From Deltaproteobacteria bacterium (GTDB lineage: Bacteria; Desulfobacterota; Desulfobacteria; Desulfobacterales; Desulfosalsimonadaceae): a DNA stretch of 34,818 nucleotides. The notes below the pieces were generated by a model. It searched no databases, was not told where the DNA came from, and was given only the letters and a program-made list of their open reading frames with translations. The stretch lies in the NCBI GenBank assembly GCA_013151835.1, contig JAADHK010000025.1, positions 1 to 34,818 on the forward strand. Direction: 5' to 3'. How positions within the stretch are numbered: position 1 is the stretch's first letter; the number at the start of each line of letters is the position of its first letter. The translations under genes were made by a program, and so were the position numbers. Of this stretch, positions 15,442 through 24,156 are shown piece after piece.

Positions 15442-16698
15442 CTATACTCTTATCTGTCCATTGCCGTGGACAACAAATTTTGTCGTTGTCAGTTCTTTTA
15501 TTCCCATGGGTCCGAAGGCATGGAGCTTTGAGGTGGAAATACCCATCTCGGCCCCGAGCCCGAGCTGGCCGCCGTCGTTGAACCGCGTGGAGGCATTGAC
15601 CAGGACAACCGATGAATCAACCTCCCGCAGGAAGCGCCGTGCCCGGGCGTAATCGCTGGTAACAATGGTTTCGGTGTGTTTGGACCCGTATTGTTCAATA
15701 TGGGCCATGGCGTCGTCCATGTTTTCCACCACCTTTACCGCAAGTATCAGGTCAAGATACTCGGCAGGCCAGTCGTTTTCATTTGCCGGGACAACATCGG
15801 CAAGAATCGCAAGCGTTTTTTCACACCCGCGGATTTCCACACCGGCATCCCAAAGGCTTTTTGCGGCTTTGGGTAGAAAGTCCGCAGCAATGTCCCTGTG
15901 AACCAGCATGGTTTCCAGGGCATTGCAGACACCGGGTCTCTGGGCCTTGGAGTTTACGCATATTTTAACCGCCATGTCCATGTCGGCGGAAAGGTCGACA
16001 TATACATGACATACGCCCTTGTAGTGCTTGAGCACCGGGATTTTTGAATTTTTGACGACAAACCGGATCAGCCCCTCTCCGCCGCGCGGAATTATAAGAT
16101 CGATATATTCTTCCATGGCCAGAAGATATTTGATGGCCTTCCGGTCGGCCGTGGGCACGAGAGCAACGGATGCTTCCGGCAGTCCGGCTTCGACCATGGC
16201 ATCTGAAACCACGGATGCCAGCGCCTGGTTGGAAAAAATTGCCTCGGAGCCGCCCCGGAGGATAACGGCATTCCCGGATTTTATGCAAAGCCCGGCCGCA
16301 TCGATGGTTACGTTGGGGCGGGATTCGTAAATGATTCCGATTACTCCCAGGGGGATACACATTTTGGAAACTTCCAGGCCGTTGGGCCTGATCCATGACT
16401 CATCAACCGCGCCCACCGGGTCCTGCTGGCCCGCCACCTCGCAAAGGCCGTCGGCCATTGAGGCTATAGTGGCATCGGTCACGGTCAGCCGGTCGATCAT
16501 TGCCGGTGCCAATCCCTTGTCCCTTGCCGTGGCCAGATCCTTTTGATTGCCCTCCTTAATCCGGTCGGCTTCTTTTTTCAATTTCGTCGCAATGGTGAAA
16601 AGCGCGTGATTTTTAACGTCGGACGGGGCAGCGCCGAGAATGCGTGCCGCAGCAGCGGCGGATTTTGCCATTTGGGTTATGGTCGATTCAACGTCCAT
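15442..16698 (-). CDS. proA: Glutamate-5-semialdehyde dehydrogenase (gamma-glutamyl phosphate reductase)
   Basis: 418 residues, standard length. It reduces glutamyl-5-phosphate with NADPH in the second step of proline synthesis. The aldehyde-dehydrogenase-like fold is recognisable by [16 protein letters not shown] (about 115-130), the catalytic cysteine in [14 protein letters not shown] (about 255), and the [20 protein letters not shown] segment near the C-terminus. A GGAGG RBS seven bases before the ATG at 16698 supports the start. It lies 111 bases after proB, a longer gap than elsewhere in this operon. Confidence 0.97.
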   Translation of the reverse strand: MDVESTITQMAKSAAAAARILGAAPSDVKNHALFTIATKLKKEADRIKEGNQKDLATARDKGLAPAMIDRLTVTDATIASMADGLCEVAGQQDPVGAVDESWIRPNGLEVSKMCIPLGVIGIIYESRPNVTIDAAGLCIKSGNAVILRGGSEAIFSNQALASVVSDAMVEAGLPEASVALVPTADRKAIKYLLAMEEYIDLIIPRGGEGLIRFVVKNSKIPVLKHYKGVCHVYVDLSADMDMAVKICVNSKAQRPGVCNALETMLVHRDIAADFLPKAAKSLWDAGVEIRGCEKTLAILADVVPANENDWPAEYLDLILAVKVVENMDDAMAHIEQYGSKHTETIVTSDYARARRFLREVDSSVVLVNASTRFNDGGQLGLGAEMGISTSKLHAFGPMGIKELTTTKFVVHGNGQIRV

Positions 16699-16809
16699 GA
16701 AATTTCCTCCGGATTTAAGAATACCTGAATGGCCAGTCTATGCAAGATTATGCGATTGTTCAATGAAATTCTGATATAACTATGCGCGGAATCCGTCAAA
16801 AGATGACGG

Positions 16810-17952
16810 CTATTGCTCCAAGCACTCTCCAAGCACTGTCATATTATTCCTGTGAATAACCTCATCATAGGGTTTTTGCCCGAGGATTTCCTTTATGGAG
16901 GAAGTCCGGTTGCCCATTATTTTCCTTATGTCGGCCGCATTGTAATTGACCAGGCCTGTTGCCAGGCGGACGCCGTCGGCTCCGACAATTTCCACCGGCT
17001 CGCCTGCGGCAAACTCTCCCGTCACACCTACAATTCCTCCTGGGAGCAGGCTTTTACCCCTGCCGGTAATCGCGGCTCCGGCTCCGGCATCTATGGAAAG
17101 GCTCCCCTTCGGCTTTAAGGTAAATCCGATCCAGCATTTTCGGTTGGAAAGCTTTGATTCCGCAGGCATGAAAAACGTACCCAGAATCTCGCCTGAAAAA
17201 AGCCGTATCAGAATATTTTTCGCATGGCCGTCGGCAATGACCATGGGGATGCCCGCAGCCGTGATCTTTTTGGCGGCTTTTATTTTTGTGAGCATCCCGC
17301 CGGTCCCAAGGGTTCCGGGTATTCCGCTCGCATATCGCTCAATTCGCCGGGTGACGCCCGGGACCAGTGAAATTTTTTCAGCTGTTTTTTCCGTGCGGGG
17401 ATTGCCGGTATAAAGCCCGTCTATGTCGGTCAGGTTGATCAACAGGTCCGCATCCATCATCAGGGCGATCAGGGCCGAAAGGTTGTCATTGTCGCCGAAC
17501 CGGATTTCATCAACTGCAACCGTGTCGTTTTCATTGATTACCGGGATAACAAGCCATGAGATCAATGTATTTATCGTGTTTCTGGCATTTAAGTAGCGCC
17601 GGCGGTTTGCCCGCAGGTCATCTATGGTAAGCAGGATCTGGGCCACTTTTCGGCCGTGGGTGGCAAAGGCGGTTTCATATGCCAGCATCAGCCCGGCTTG
17701 GCCGATGGCGGCCACGGCCTGTCGGCCGGGTATATCCTCGGGCCGACAGGCTATCTCCATTTTTTTCTGACCTGCGGCCATGGCGCCGGATGATACCAGC
17801 AGCACTTCGAGACCCCGGCCTGTCATTTCGCTGATCTGGCGGGCAAGGGATGCAATGAGTCCTGTATCCAGACCGTTTGTTCCGGTCAGGACGTTGCTGC
17901 CCACCTTTACAACCACCCGCTTCGCCCGGCCAAAGTAAGGTCTGCGCTCCAT
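16810..17952 (-). CDS. proB: Glutamate 5-kinase with C-terminal PUA domain
   Basis: 380 residues. It phosphorylates glutamate in the first step of proline synthesis. An amino-acid kinase domain (VVVKVGSNVLTG at about 11-22; VIPVINENDTVAVDEIRFGDND with substrate-binding residues) is followed by a PUA domain at about 280-360, as in E. coli ProB. AGGGA precedes the ATG at 17952. It begins eight bases after obgE. The last codons contain an 11-bp tandem duplication (ctccaagcact twice on the plus strand), which makes the C-terminus repeat the same bases in two frames. Feedback inhibition by proline is usual for the family. Confidence 0.97.
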   Translation of the reverse strand: MERRPYFGRAKRVVVKVGSNVLTGTNGLDTGLIASLARQISEMTGRGLEVLLVSSGAMAAGQKKMEIACRPEDIPGRQAVAAIGQAGLMLAYETAFATHGRKVAQILLTIDDLRANRRRYLNARNTINTLISWLVIPVINENDTVAVDEIRFGDNDNLSALIALMMDADLLINLTDIDGLYTGNPRTEKTAEKISLVPGVTRRIERYASGIPGTLGTGGMLTKIKAAKKITAAGIPMVIADGHAKNILIRLFSGEILGTFFMPAESKLSNRKCWIGFTLKPKGSLSIDAGAGAAITGRGKSLLPGGIVGVTGEFAAGEPVEIVGADGVRLATGLVNYNAADIRKIMGNRTSSIKEILGQKPYDEVIHRNNMTVLGECLEQ

Positions 17953-17960
17953 TTTTTTCC

Positions 17961-18971
17961 CTATATTTTGCTGTAAAGTTCCTTTAAAAAGTCGTCCACT
18001 CCCTCGCCCGTAACGGCCGAGATCGAAATTACATGATCATCCGATATCAAACGGAGCGCGGCTTTAAAACAATCCGCCATAGCTTTTGAGCCTGTGATAT
18101 CAAGCTTGTTTAAAACAATTATTTGCGGTTTTTGCGAAAGGGGCTTGTCGTATCCCGCCAGTTCACGGTTTATGGCGCGCCAGGAGGCAAGGGGATCTTT
18201 TTGCTCAATGGAGGATGCATCTATTAAATGGATGAGGATTTTTGTCCGTTCCACGTGTTTAAGGAAGCGGATGCCGAGCCCGACGCCGGTATGGGCGCCT
18301 TCGATAAGACCGGGAATGTCCGCGACCGTGAAGGGCTCCCCGAAACCCGCTGACACGACGCCTATGGTGGGAGTCAGGGTGGTGAATGGATAATTGGCTA
18401 TCTTTGGACGCGCGGCTGAAATTCTGCTTAAAAGCGTTGATTTCCCGGCATTGGGAAGGCCTATAATACCGGCGTCAGCAAGGAGTTTAAGCTCGAGCCT
18501 TAACGTTTTTTCTTCTCCCGGTTCGCCCGGCTGGGCATATCTGGGAGCGCGGTTGGTGGATGTTTTGAAGCGGCGGTTTCCCCGGCCGCCTATTCCTCCC
18601 TTCGCGAGAACAAAGGTCTGGCCGTCTGATACGCAATCTCGGATAAGGTCGCCGGTAACTTTATTTTCGGCATCAAAGTTTTTGATAAGGGTGCCCGGCG
18701 GAACCTCTATGATCAGGTCCTCTCCGTTTTTTCCGGTTTTCTGTCGGCCCTGACCGTATCCGCCGTTTTTGGCCTTAAATTCCCGTTTGAATCTGAACTG
18801 ATGAAGCGTTCTTCTTCGTGAGGTGGTCGTTATTACAATGTCTCCGCCCTTGCCGCCGTCCCCCCCGTCAGGACCGCCACGGGGAACATAACGCTCGCGC
18901 CTGAAACTGACGCACCCGCGCCCCCCGTTTCCGGACGTAACCCGGATAATCGCTTCATCTATGAATTTCAC
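17961..18971 (-). CDS. obgE: GTPase Obg/CgtA
   Basis: 336 residues. It acts in late assembly of the 50S ribosomal subunit and in stress control. The glycine-rich Obg domain (1-158) includes [13 protein letters not shown]. The G-domain follows with G1 [10 protein letters not shown]3 DIPG, G4 NKLD and G5 SAVTG. There is no C-terminal OCT extension, as in many proteobacterial forms. The start is GTG at 18971, sharing a GTGA overlap with the rpmA stop. The rplU-rpmA-obgE order is widely conserved. Confidence 0.97.
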   Translation of the reverse strand: MKFIDEAIIRVTSGNGGRGCVSFRRERYVPRGGPDGGDGGKGGDIVITTTSRRRTLHQFRFKREFKAKNGGYGQGRQKTGKNGEDLIIEVPPGTLIKNFDAENKVTGDLIRDCVSDGQTFVLAKGGIGGRGNRRFKTSTNRAPRYAQPGEPGEEKTLRLELKLLADAGIIGLPNAGKSTLLSRISAARPKIANYPFTTLTPTIGVVSAGFGEPFTVADIPGLIEGAHTGVGLGIRFLKHVERTKILIHLIDASSIEQKDPLASWRAINRELAGYDKPLSQKPQIIVLNKLDITGSKAMADCFKAALRLISDDHVISISAVTGEGVDDFLKELYSKI

Positions 18972-19222
18972 GCCGCATATACGCTGACTTTTTTGCGCGA
19001 TCTGCCCAGGCGCTCATAAGTCACGATGCCGTCTGTCTTGGCAAAGAGAGTATAGTCCTTGCCCATACCTACGTTTACGCCGGGATGAATTTTTGTTCCG
19101 AGTTGCCGGATCAAAATATTCCCGGCCACAACCTGCTGGCCGCCGTAACGTTTTACGCCTCTGCGCTGTCCCTGGCTGTCCCGCCCGTTTTTAGTGCTTC
19201 CACCGGCTTTTTTATGTGCCAT
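18968..19222 (-). CDS. rpmA: 50S ribosomal protein L27
   Basis: 84 residues, normal. The N-terminus [20 protein letters not shown] is the flexible tail that reaches the peptidyl transferase centre, without the cleaved extension seen in Firmicutes. [20 protein letters not shown] and [10 protein letters not shown] are diagnostic. It overlaps obgE by four bases and lies 137 bases after rplU, with an inverted repeat in that gap. Confidence 0.98.
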   Translation of the reverse strand: MAHKKAGGSTKNGRDSQGQRRGVKRYGGQQVVAGNILIRQLGTKIHPGVNVGMGKDYTLFAKTDGIVTYERLGRSRKKVSVYAA

Positions 19223-19284
19223 TTTATACCCCTTATTTTACATGTCATAATATTGATGAATGAGTAAGCCGTATTAAATCGACT

Positions 19285-19315
19285 TAGGTCGGATTATGTG
19301 CAGCTTACCGACCTA
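19285..19315. repeat. Inverted repeat between rplU and rpmA
   Basis: taggtcgg and ccgaccta are perfect eight-base arms around a 15-base loop in the 137-base rplU-rpmA gap. In RNA this forms a stem-loop between two ribosomal protein cistrons. It may affect message processing or be a REP relic; there is no T run for termination. Confidence 0.4.
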
Positions 19316-19359
19316 CGGCTAAATCGTTTTTAAAAAATATAGCCCTGGAACCCTGACAA

Positions 19360-19686
19360 TCAAGCCTCGCAAGCCCGGTTTTCTATCCCGTCTATTTTAA
19401 CCGCCGTATACATCTGGCGGTGGCCCTGTTTCCGGCGATAACGCTTGCGGCGTTTGTACTTGAAGACTATAATTTTTTTCGCTTTCCCCTGCTCCAGTAT
19501 CGTTGCATTCACGTTCACGTTTTCGAGTTTCGGCCGGCCGATTGAAACATTGTCTCCATCGGTCAGCATAAGAACCTCGTCAAAGGTAACGCCGTCCCCT
19601 ATGTCGCCGGGTATTTTTTCTATGCGAAGGACACTGCCTTCCTCGACTTTGTATTGTTTCCCACCTGTTGCAACAACAGCATACAT
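19360..19686 (-). CDS. rplU: 50S ribosomal protein L21
   Basis: 108 residues, full length. It binds 23S rRNA domain VI/I in the early large subunit. MYAVVATGGKQYKVEEGSVL at the start and the basic KYKRRKRYRRKQGHRQ stretch near residues 77-92 are diagnostic. AAGGAG lies six bases before the ATG at 19686. It is the first gene of the operon, with a consensus promoter 70 bases upstream. Confidence 0.98.
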   Translation of the reverse strand: MYAVVATGGKQYKVEEGSVLRIEKIPGDIGDGVTFDEVLMLTDGDNVSIGRPKLENVNVNATILEQGKAKKIIVFKYKRRKRYRRKQGHRQMYTAVKIDGIENRACEA

Positions 19687-19755
19687 CTTTTCGTCTCCTT
19701 ACATGCGGTACGGTTATAAACCACATTTGCAGTTTGATTGATTATAAACCGATAA

Positions 19756-19783
19756 ATTATATTTTTAAATTTAAATTTGTCAA
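19756..19783 (-). promoter_or_regulatory. Consensus sigma-70 promoter of the rplU operon
   Basis: On the minus strand TTGACA (19783-19778) and TATAAT (19761-19756) are both perfect, separated by a 16-base A/T-only spacer, with more A/T-rich sequence around. Transcription should start near 19749, giving a leader of about 60 bases to rplU. The strength fits a ribosomal protein operon. Confidence 0.85.
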
Positions 19784-19855
19784 CAAAAAAACAACATCAG
19801 GGAGGATATTCGATATAAGATTACAACCCATACATCGAACCGGACAGCAAAAAAA

Positions 19856-19948
19856 TCAGAAAAGCGCGGATATCCTGAGCGCCAGCAAGGCGGCTATGAC
19901 CGCAGCGCAAACAAGGGTGACGATGAGCTGGTCCGGGGCGAATTTCAT
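19856..19948 (-). CDS. Possible 30-residue single-span membrane peptide
   Basis: ATG to TGA, starting MKFAPDQLIVTLVCAAVIAA and ending in a short basic/hydrophobic tail, with one clear transmembrane-like segment (about residues 8-28). It lies 58 bases after lysC on the same strand, in a 320-base gap that otherwise holds the rplU promoter and A/T-rich DNA. The frame is also open upstream to a farther ATG near 20005. No good RBS precedes the ATG at 19948, so the evidence is mainly composition and position. It may be a real small protein or chance. Confidence 0.3.
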   Translation of the reverse strand: MKFAPDQLIVTLVCAAVIAALLALRISALF

Positions 19949-20006
19949 TTCAAAAACCGATTGGAGTCTCTTTATTGCACATGGCAGTAATAAGTGCCCA
20001 TGCATC

Positions 20007-21236
20007 TTATACGGTTTTATTTTCATCGTCGAGCCCGAAGGCGGTGTGAAGCGTTCGCACGGCCAGTTCCGTGTATTTTTCCTCGATCACGCACGAAATA
20101 CGGATTTCAGACGTGCTTATCATCCGGATATTGATGTTTTCAGTTGCCAGGGCCGCAAACATCTTTGCCGCAACTCCCGAATGACTCCTCATGCCCACGC
20201 CCACCACCGATATCTTGGCCACCATATCGTCTCCCCGGACCTCGGAGGCGCCTATTTCTTTTGCGACTTTATTTTCTATCTCCATGGCGGCCGCATAGTC
20301 GGTCCGTGGAACCGTAAATGTGAAATCGGTCATATTGCCGGCGCGGGTGTTCTGGATGATGATATCGACCTGAATGCCTGCGTCGGCTATGGGTGAAAGT
20401 ATGCCCGTTGCTATTCCCGGCTGGTCGGGTACTTTGAGCAAAGTTATACGGGCCACGTCCTTGCTGTGCGTAACCCCTGAAACAATCATTTTTTCCATAT
20501 TCGAGTCCTCATGAACAACAATAGTCCCTTTTTCATCGTTAAAAGAAGATCTTACATGGATCACCACATTGTATTTCCTGGCGAATTCAACCGAGCGTAT
20601 CTGGAGCACTTTTGCTCCCAGGCTGGCCATCTCAAGCATCTCGTCATAGGATATCCTATCGAGTTTTTTAGCCTTTGAGCAGATATTCGGGTCCGCAGTA
20701 TATATTCCGTCCACATCGGTGTAGATCTCACACTCATCCGCCTTGACGGCTGCCGCGATGGCCACGGCCGAAGTGTCCGAACCTCCGCGGCCCAGGGTGG
20801 TTATATTCCCCTCTGAGTCGGCCCCCTGGAATCCGGCGACAACGACGATATGGCCCTCATCGAGCAGGGAGCGGATCCGTCCCGAGCCGATATCGCGGAT
20901 TCGCGCTTTTGTGGACATGCCGTCCGTGAGTATTTCCGCCTGATATCCCAGCAGGGACCGGGCCTTGTACCCCATGGACGAAAGAGTTATGGCCATGAGA
21001 GCTACCGTTGTCTGCTCGCCCGTGGCCAGAAGAACGTCCAGCTCGCGTTTTTCGGGTCGATCCGTGATTTCTCCCGCAGTTTGCAGGAGTCTGTCTGTCA
21101 CGCCGCTCATGGCCGACAGCACGACCACCACATCGTCTCCCCGGTCACGGGTTTTTGCGATCCGTAACGCGACGTTTCGGATTCTGTCGATATCTCTCAC
21201 CGAGGTCCCGCCGTATTTTTGTACTATAAGCGCCAT
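20007..21236 (-). CDS. lysC: Aspartate kinase
   Basis: 409 residues, the monofunctional class with an N-terminal kinase domain and two C-terminal ACT domains. It phosphorylates aspartate, the first step toward lysine, threonine, methionine and diaminopimelate. The signature VQKYGGTSV is at residues 4-12, with TTLGRGGSDTSAVA in the kinase core. ACT regions from about residue 265 (VSGVTHSKDVARITLLKVPD) are the usual site of lysine/threonine feedback. Its ATG directly follows the tsaE TAA (TAAATG), with GGAG in the end of tsaE, so it is coupled. No lysine riboswitch is present upstream, as expected for an internal gene. Confidence 0.97.
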   Translation of the reverse strand: MALIVQKYGGTSVRDIDRIRNVALRIAKTRDRGDDVVVVLSAMSGVTDRLLQTAGEITDRPEKRELDVLLATGEQTTVALMAITLSSMGYKARSLLGYQAEILTDGMSTKARIRDIGSGRIRSLLDEGHIVVVAGFQGADSEGNITTLGRGGSDTSAVAIAAAVKADECEIYTDVDGIYTADPNICSKAKKLDRISYDEMLEMASLGAKVLQIRSVEFARKYNVVIHVRSSFNDEKGTIVVHEDSNMEKMIVSGVTHSKDVARITLLKVPDQPGIATGILSPIADAGIQVDIIIQNTRAGNMTDFTFTVPRTDYAAAMEIENKVAKEIGASEVRGDDMVAKISVVGVGMRSHSGVAAKMFAALATENINIRMISTSEIRISCVIEEKYTELAVRTLHTAFGLDDENKTV

Positions 21237-21746
21237 TTACTGCTCCATATGTATGTCATTTTTATTGTCGGGATCAAGGCCTTGTATCAGATATTGTGCC
21301 TGTGGTCCATAAAAAAAGAAGGCGATGTTGCGGCGGGTGTCATCCATTATGGTGATGCTTACGGCTATATCTGCAGGCAATACGTCCGTGCCCGCCCGCT
21401 CGGCCCATTCCACGGCAATGACCCCTTTCCCGTCAAGGATTTCATGAATGCCGGCGGATTCCAGTTCATCTGAAGACGATATGCGGTAAAGATCGATATG
21501 AAACAGGGGAATCCGGGCCGGATATTCGTTTACAATGGTGTATGTGGGGCTGGTGACATAACAGCCTTCGGGCACATCCAGGCCGTCGGCAAGCCCCTGG
21601 ACAAACACGGTCTTGCCGGCGCCGAGGTCCCCGGAAAGGGCGATTGTCGTCTTTGAATCGATCAGTTGGCCCAGGCGTTTTGCCAGCGCGAAGGTTTCGT
21701 CCGGACCGTTTGTTATAACTTCAATTCTATGCACCGGCCTGTCCAT
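21237..21746 (-). CDS. tsaE: tRNA threonylcarbamoyladenosine synthesis ATPase TsaE
   Basis: 169 residues from the ATG at 21746. It is the ATPase that recycles the TsaBD complex in t6A37 modification of ANN-decoding tRNAs. Walker A is GDLGAGKT (about residues 38-45), with SPTYTIVNEYP and the HIDLYR and VEWAER motifs typical of TsaE. The upstream limit is uncertain: a TTG at 21758 and a GTG at 21734 are also in frame, and the GTG has the better-placed purine-rich site (GGACAGG). Any of these overlaps the nnr end. It is directly joined to lysC. Confidence 0.93.
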   Translation of the reverse strand: MDRPVHRIEVITNGPDETFALAKRLGQLIDSKTTIALSGDLGAGKTVFVQGLADGLDVPEGCYVTSPTYTIVNEYPARIPLFHIDLYRISSSDELESAGIHEILDGKGVIAVEWAERAGTDVLPADIAVSITIMDDTRRNIAFFFYGPQAQYLIQGLDPDNKNDIHMEQ

Positions 21747-23340
21747 TATGAAAAACAATTGAAAAAACCGATTGGGAATAATCGGAAATTGTCTTGTTTT
21801 TTATCTTAAATACGGCATCGGCAATGGTATCGATTACCTCTGATGCCAAAAATCCCGGGCCGGTTTCGGCCATGAGAATGTCCGCTGCGGCTCCGTGGAT
21901 GTAGACCCCGAGCCTGGCGGCCGTTAAAATATCATGGCCCTGGGCGATTATTCCGGCGATTATTCCGGTGAGTGCGTCACCCATGCCGGCAGACGCCATG
22001 CCCGGGTTACCGGTGGGATTGATGAACACATCCCCCTTTGGAGCCGCGATCACCGTGCGCGCGCCTTTTAAGACCACGCATACGCCGAAATCTTTTGCAA
22101 ATCTCTTTGCAACACCGACCCGGTCCGCCTGAATATCCGCGACTATTGTTCCCGCAAGGCGGGCCATCTCCCCGGGATGCGGGGTTATGACGATTTCGGC
22201 CTGTTTGTTTTTAAGGATTTTGGGATTTTGTGCCACAAGATTCAAGGCGTCGGCATCCATTACCATGGGGGACAAGGAATTTTCCACAATACGTCGCACC
22301 ATGCGGCCTGTTTCAGGCAGAGTCCCGATCCCCGGGCCGAGAGCAAGGCATTGTTTGTCGTTAAGGTTTTCCAGGATTATATCCGCGCCGGCCTCGGATA
22401 AAGCGCCATCGGCCGTGGCCGGAAGGGCCAGTGTCATAGTTTCAAGCGCAAGGCCCTCAATGATGGGCGCCAGCGTATCGGGCACGGCCAGGGTCACAAG
22501 CCCGGCCCCGGCCCTTAATGCCGCAATGGCGCTTAGCGCACCGGCCCCGGTCTTGCCCTTTGAACAGGCTGCAACGAGTACGTGGCCGGTATTTCCTTTG
22601 TGGGTATCAACGGGCCTGTTTGGAAGGATAGCCCGGATATCTTCGGCTGTTATCAGATGGTGAGTGGAGTTTATTTCCGAAATCACCTGGTTTGGAATAC
22701 CTATGTCTATAATGGAAAGTCGGCCTGAACAGGCGCAGCCGGGCGCCATGACAAGCCCCGGTTTGGCCGCCCCGAAGGTCGCGGTGGCATGGGCCTTTAT
22801 GCATGTCCCAAGGGGTTGGCCGATGTCGGCATGAAGGCCGGAGGGAATATCCACGGAAAAGACAGGCTTTCCTGAATCATTTATAAAATCTATGATTTGC
22901 CTGTAATGCCCCCTGATATCGGAATTAAGGCCGGTGCCGAAGATGGCGTCAATCCAGAGCATGGGCTTTTGCATCCGGCTTTTTAGCGTGTGAAATGCGT
23001 CAACATCCGGGATTTCGATAACCGGGATGTTCAGGGGGGATAAAAGCCCGAAATTGGCTGCGGCATCACCCGAAAGCCGGGCAGGCTCGGAAAGGAGAAA
23101 GATAGTAACATCCGCTCCCATGGACGCAAGGCAGCGGGCCATGACAAACCCGTCCCCGCCGTTGTTGCCCCGTCCTGCGGCAATCCCCACGGCCTTGTTC
23201 AGTGCATCGGGAAAATTTTCCAGAAACACGCGCACAGCTCCCCTGCCGGCGTTTTCCATGAGCACCCGGCCGGGTATGCCGAAGGACTCGATGGTCTGCC
23301 GGTCTGCCTCGCGCATTTCGTCTGCGGTAAGAAGGCGCAT
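21727..23340 (-). CDS. nnr: Bifunctional NAD(P)H-hydrate repair enzyme (epimerase + ADP-dependent dehydratase)
   Basis: 537 residues, usual for the fused NAXE-NAXD type. The N-terminal epimerase (about 1-215) has GRGNNGGDGFVMARCL; the C-terminal ribokinase-like dehydratase (about 225-520) has NPTGNPGMASAGMGDALTG. Together they repair hydrated NADH and NADPH. AGGAGAG upstream supports the ATG at 23340. It overlaps tsaE by up to 20 bases, a common arrangement. Upstream, 79 bases with a REP-like palindrome separate it from pdxJ. Confidence 0.96.
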   Translation of the reverse strand: MRLLTADEMREADRQTIESFGIPGRVLMENAGRGAVRVFLENFPDALNKAVGIAAGRGNNGGDGFVMARCLASMGADVTIFLLSEPARLSGDAAANFGLLSPLNIPVIEIPDVDAFHTLKSRMQKPMLWIDAIFGTGLNSDIRGHYRQIIDFINDSGKPVFSVDIPSGLHADIGQPLGTCIKAHATATFGAAKPGLVMAPGCACSGRLSIIDIGIPNQVISEINSTHHLITAEDIRAILPNRPVDTHKGNTGHVLVAACSKGKTGAGALSAIAALRAGAGLVTLAVPDTLAPIIEGLALETMTLALPATADGALSEAGADIILENLNDKQCLALGPGIGTLPETGRMVRRIVENSLSPMVMDADALNLVAQNPKILKNKQAEIVITPHPGEMARLAGTIVADIQADRVGVAKRFAKDFGVCVVLKGARTVIAAPKGDVFINPTGNPGMASAGMGDALTGIIAGIIAQGHDILTAARLGVYIHGAAADILMAETGPGFLASEVIDTIADAVFKIKNKTISDYSQSVFSIVFHNGQAGA

Positions 23341-23375
23341 TATAAGGAGCTCTCCTGTTATTGCGTTTCATATGC

Positions 23376-23403
23376 GTTCTCACCACGCTGGAGCGTGGGA
23401 ACG
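23376..23403. repeat. REP-like palindrome between pdxJ and nnr
   Basis: ccacgct-gg-agcgtgg gives a perfect seven-base stem, extended imperfectly by gttct and gaac on the two sides. The sequence has the look of the dispersed palindromes common in intergenic DNA of this and other phyla. It sits in the 79-base gap in an otherwise tight operon. Confidence 0.6.
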
Positions 23404-23419
23404 AGGGGTAAAACTCGGT

Positions 23420-24145
23420 TTACGGGCCTGTCAATTTGATCTGCTCGATCATTTCTTTTACCGCCCTGTCCATGCCCACGAGCGCGGCCCGGGCGATAAT
23501 GCTGTGACCGATACTGAATTCATCGATTATATCGGAGCCTCTGAACCATTTGATGGTATTGTAGCATAGCCCGTGGCCGGCGTTTATGCCAAGTTCCATC
23601 TTCCTTGCCAGCCGGGCGGCCTCTATGATATCGGAAAATGCGCGCTGTTTTTCATCCATTGTCTGAGCGTCACAGAACGTTCCGGTATGTATCTCGATAA
23701 GGTCAGCCCCGATCGCTGCCGAGGCTTCTATCTGGGCCGGGTTGGGGTCGATGAACAAGGATACCAAAATTCCGGAGTCATGGAGTCTTTGGGCGGCCGA
23801 TGCCACAAGGTCCCTGTTGGCGGTCACGTCCAGACCCCCTTCAGTGGTGAGTTCTTCCCGTTTTTCCGGCACGAGTGTCACCTGCTCCGGCTTAACTTCG
23901 CAGGCGATATCCATAATTTCATCCGTTACCGCCATTTCCATAATCATTTTAGTGGAAATCGTGTTACGAAGGAGATAAACGTCCCTGTCCTGGATATGCC
24001 TGCGGTCTTCCCTGAGGTGAACGACGATCCCGTCGGCCCCGGCAAGTTCCGCCAGGACTGCGGCAGCTACCGGATCCGGGTATGCGGCCCCTCGGGCCTG
24101 CCGAAGTGTTGCGATATGGTCTACGTTAACTGCTAATCCTGTCAT
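23420..24145 (-). CDS. pdxJ: Pyridoxine 5'-phosphate synthase
   Basis: 241 residues from the ATG at 24145, the family length. It condenses 1-deoxyxylulose 5-phosphate with 3-amino-2-oxopropyl phosphate to PNP in the DXP-dependent vitamin B6 route. Signatures: VNVDHIATLRQARG at the start, HLREDRRHIQDRDV, TTEGGLDVT, EIHTGTFCDA and GINAGHGLCYNT. The frame is open to an earlier ATG at 24187, but AAGGA eight bases before 24145 and the family N-terminus decide the start. It follows ybeY by 11 bases. Confidence 0.97.
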   Translation of the reverse strand: MTGLAVNVDHIATLRQARGAAYPDPVAAAVLAELAGADGIVVHLREDRRHIQDRDVYLLRNTISTKMIMEMAVTDEIMDIACEVKPEQVTLVPEKREELTTEGGLDVTANRDLVASAAQRLHDSGILVSLFIDPNPAQIEASAAIGADLIEIHTGTFCDAQTMDEKQRAFSDIIEAARLARKMELGINAGHGLCYNTIKWFRGSDIIDEFSIGHSIIARAALVGMDRAVKEMIEQIKLTGP

Positions 24146-24156
24146 CTTTTGTGTCC

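Noticed and set aside
19687-20006. Lysine riboswitch or ribosomal-protein leader near lysC/rplU
   Set aside because: No conserved riboswitch core was recognised. The stretch is A/T-rich with a promoter, and lysC is internal to an operon.
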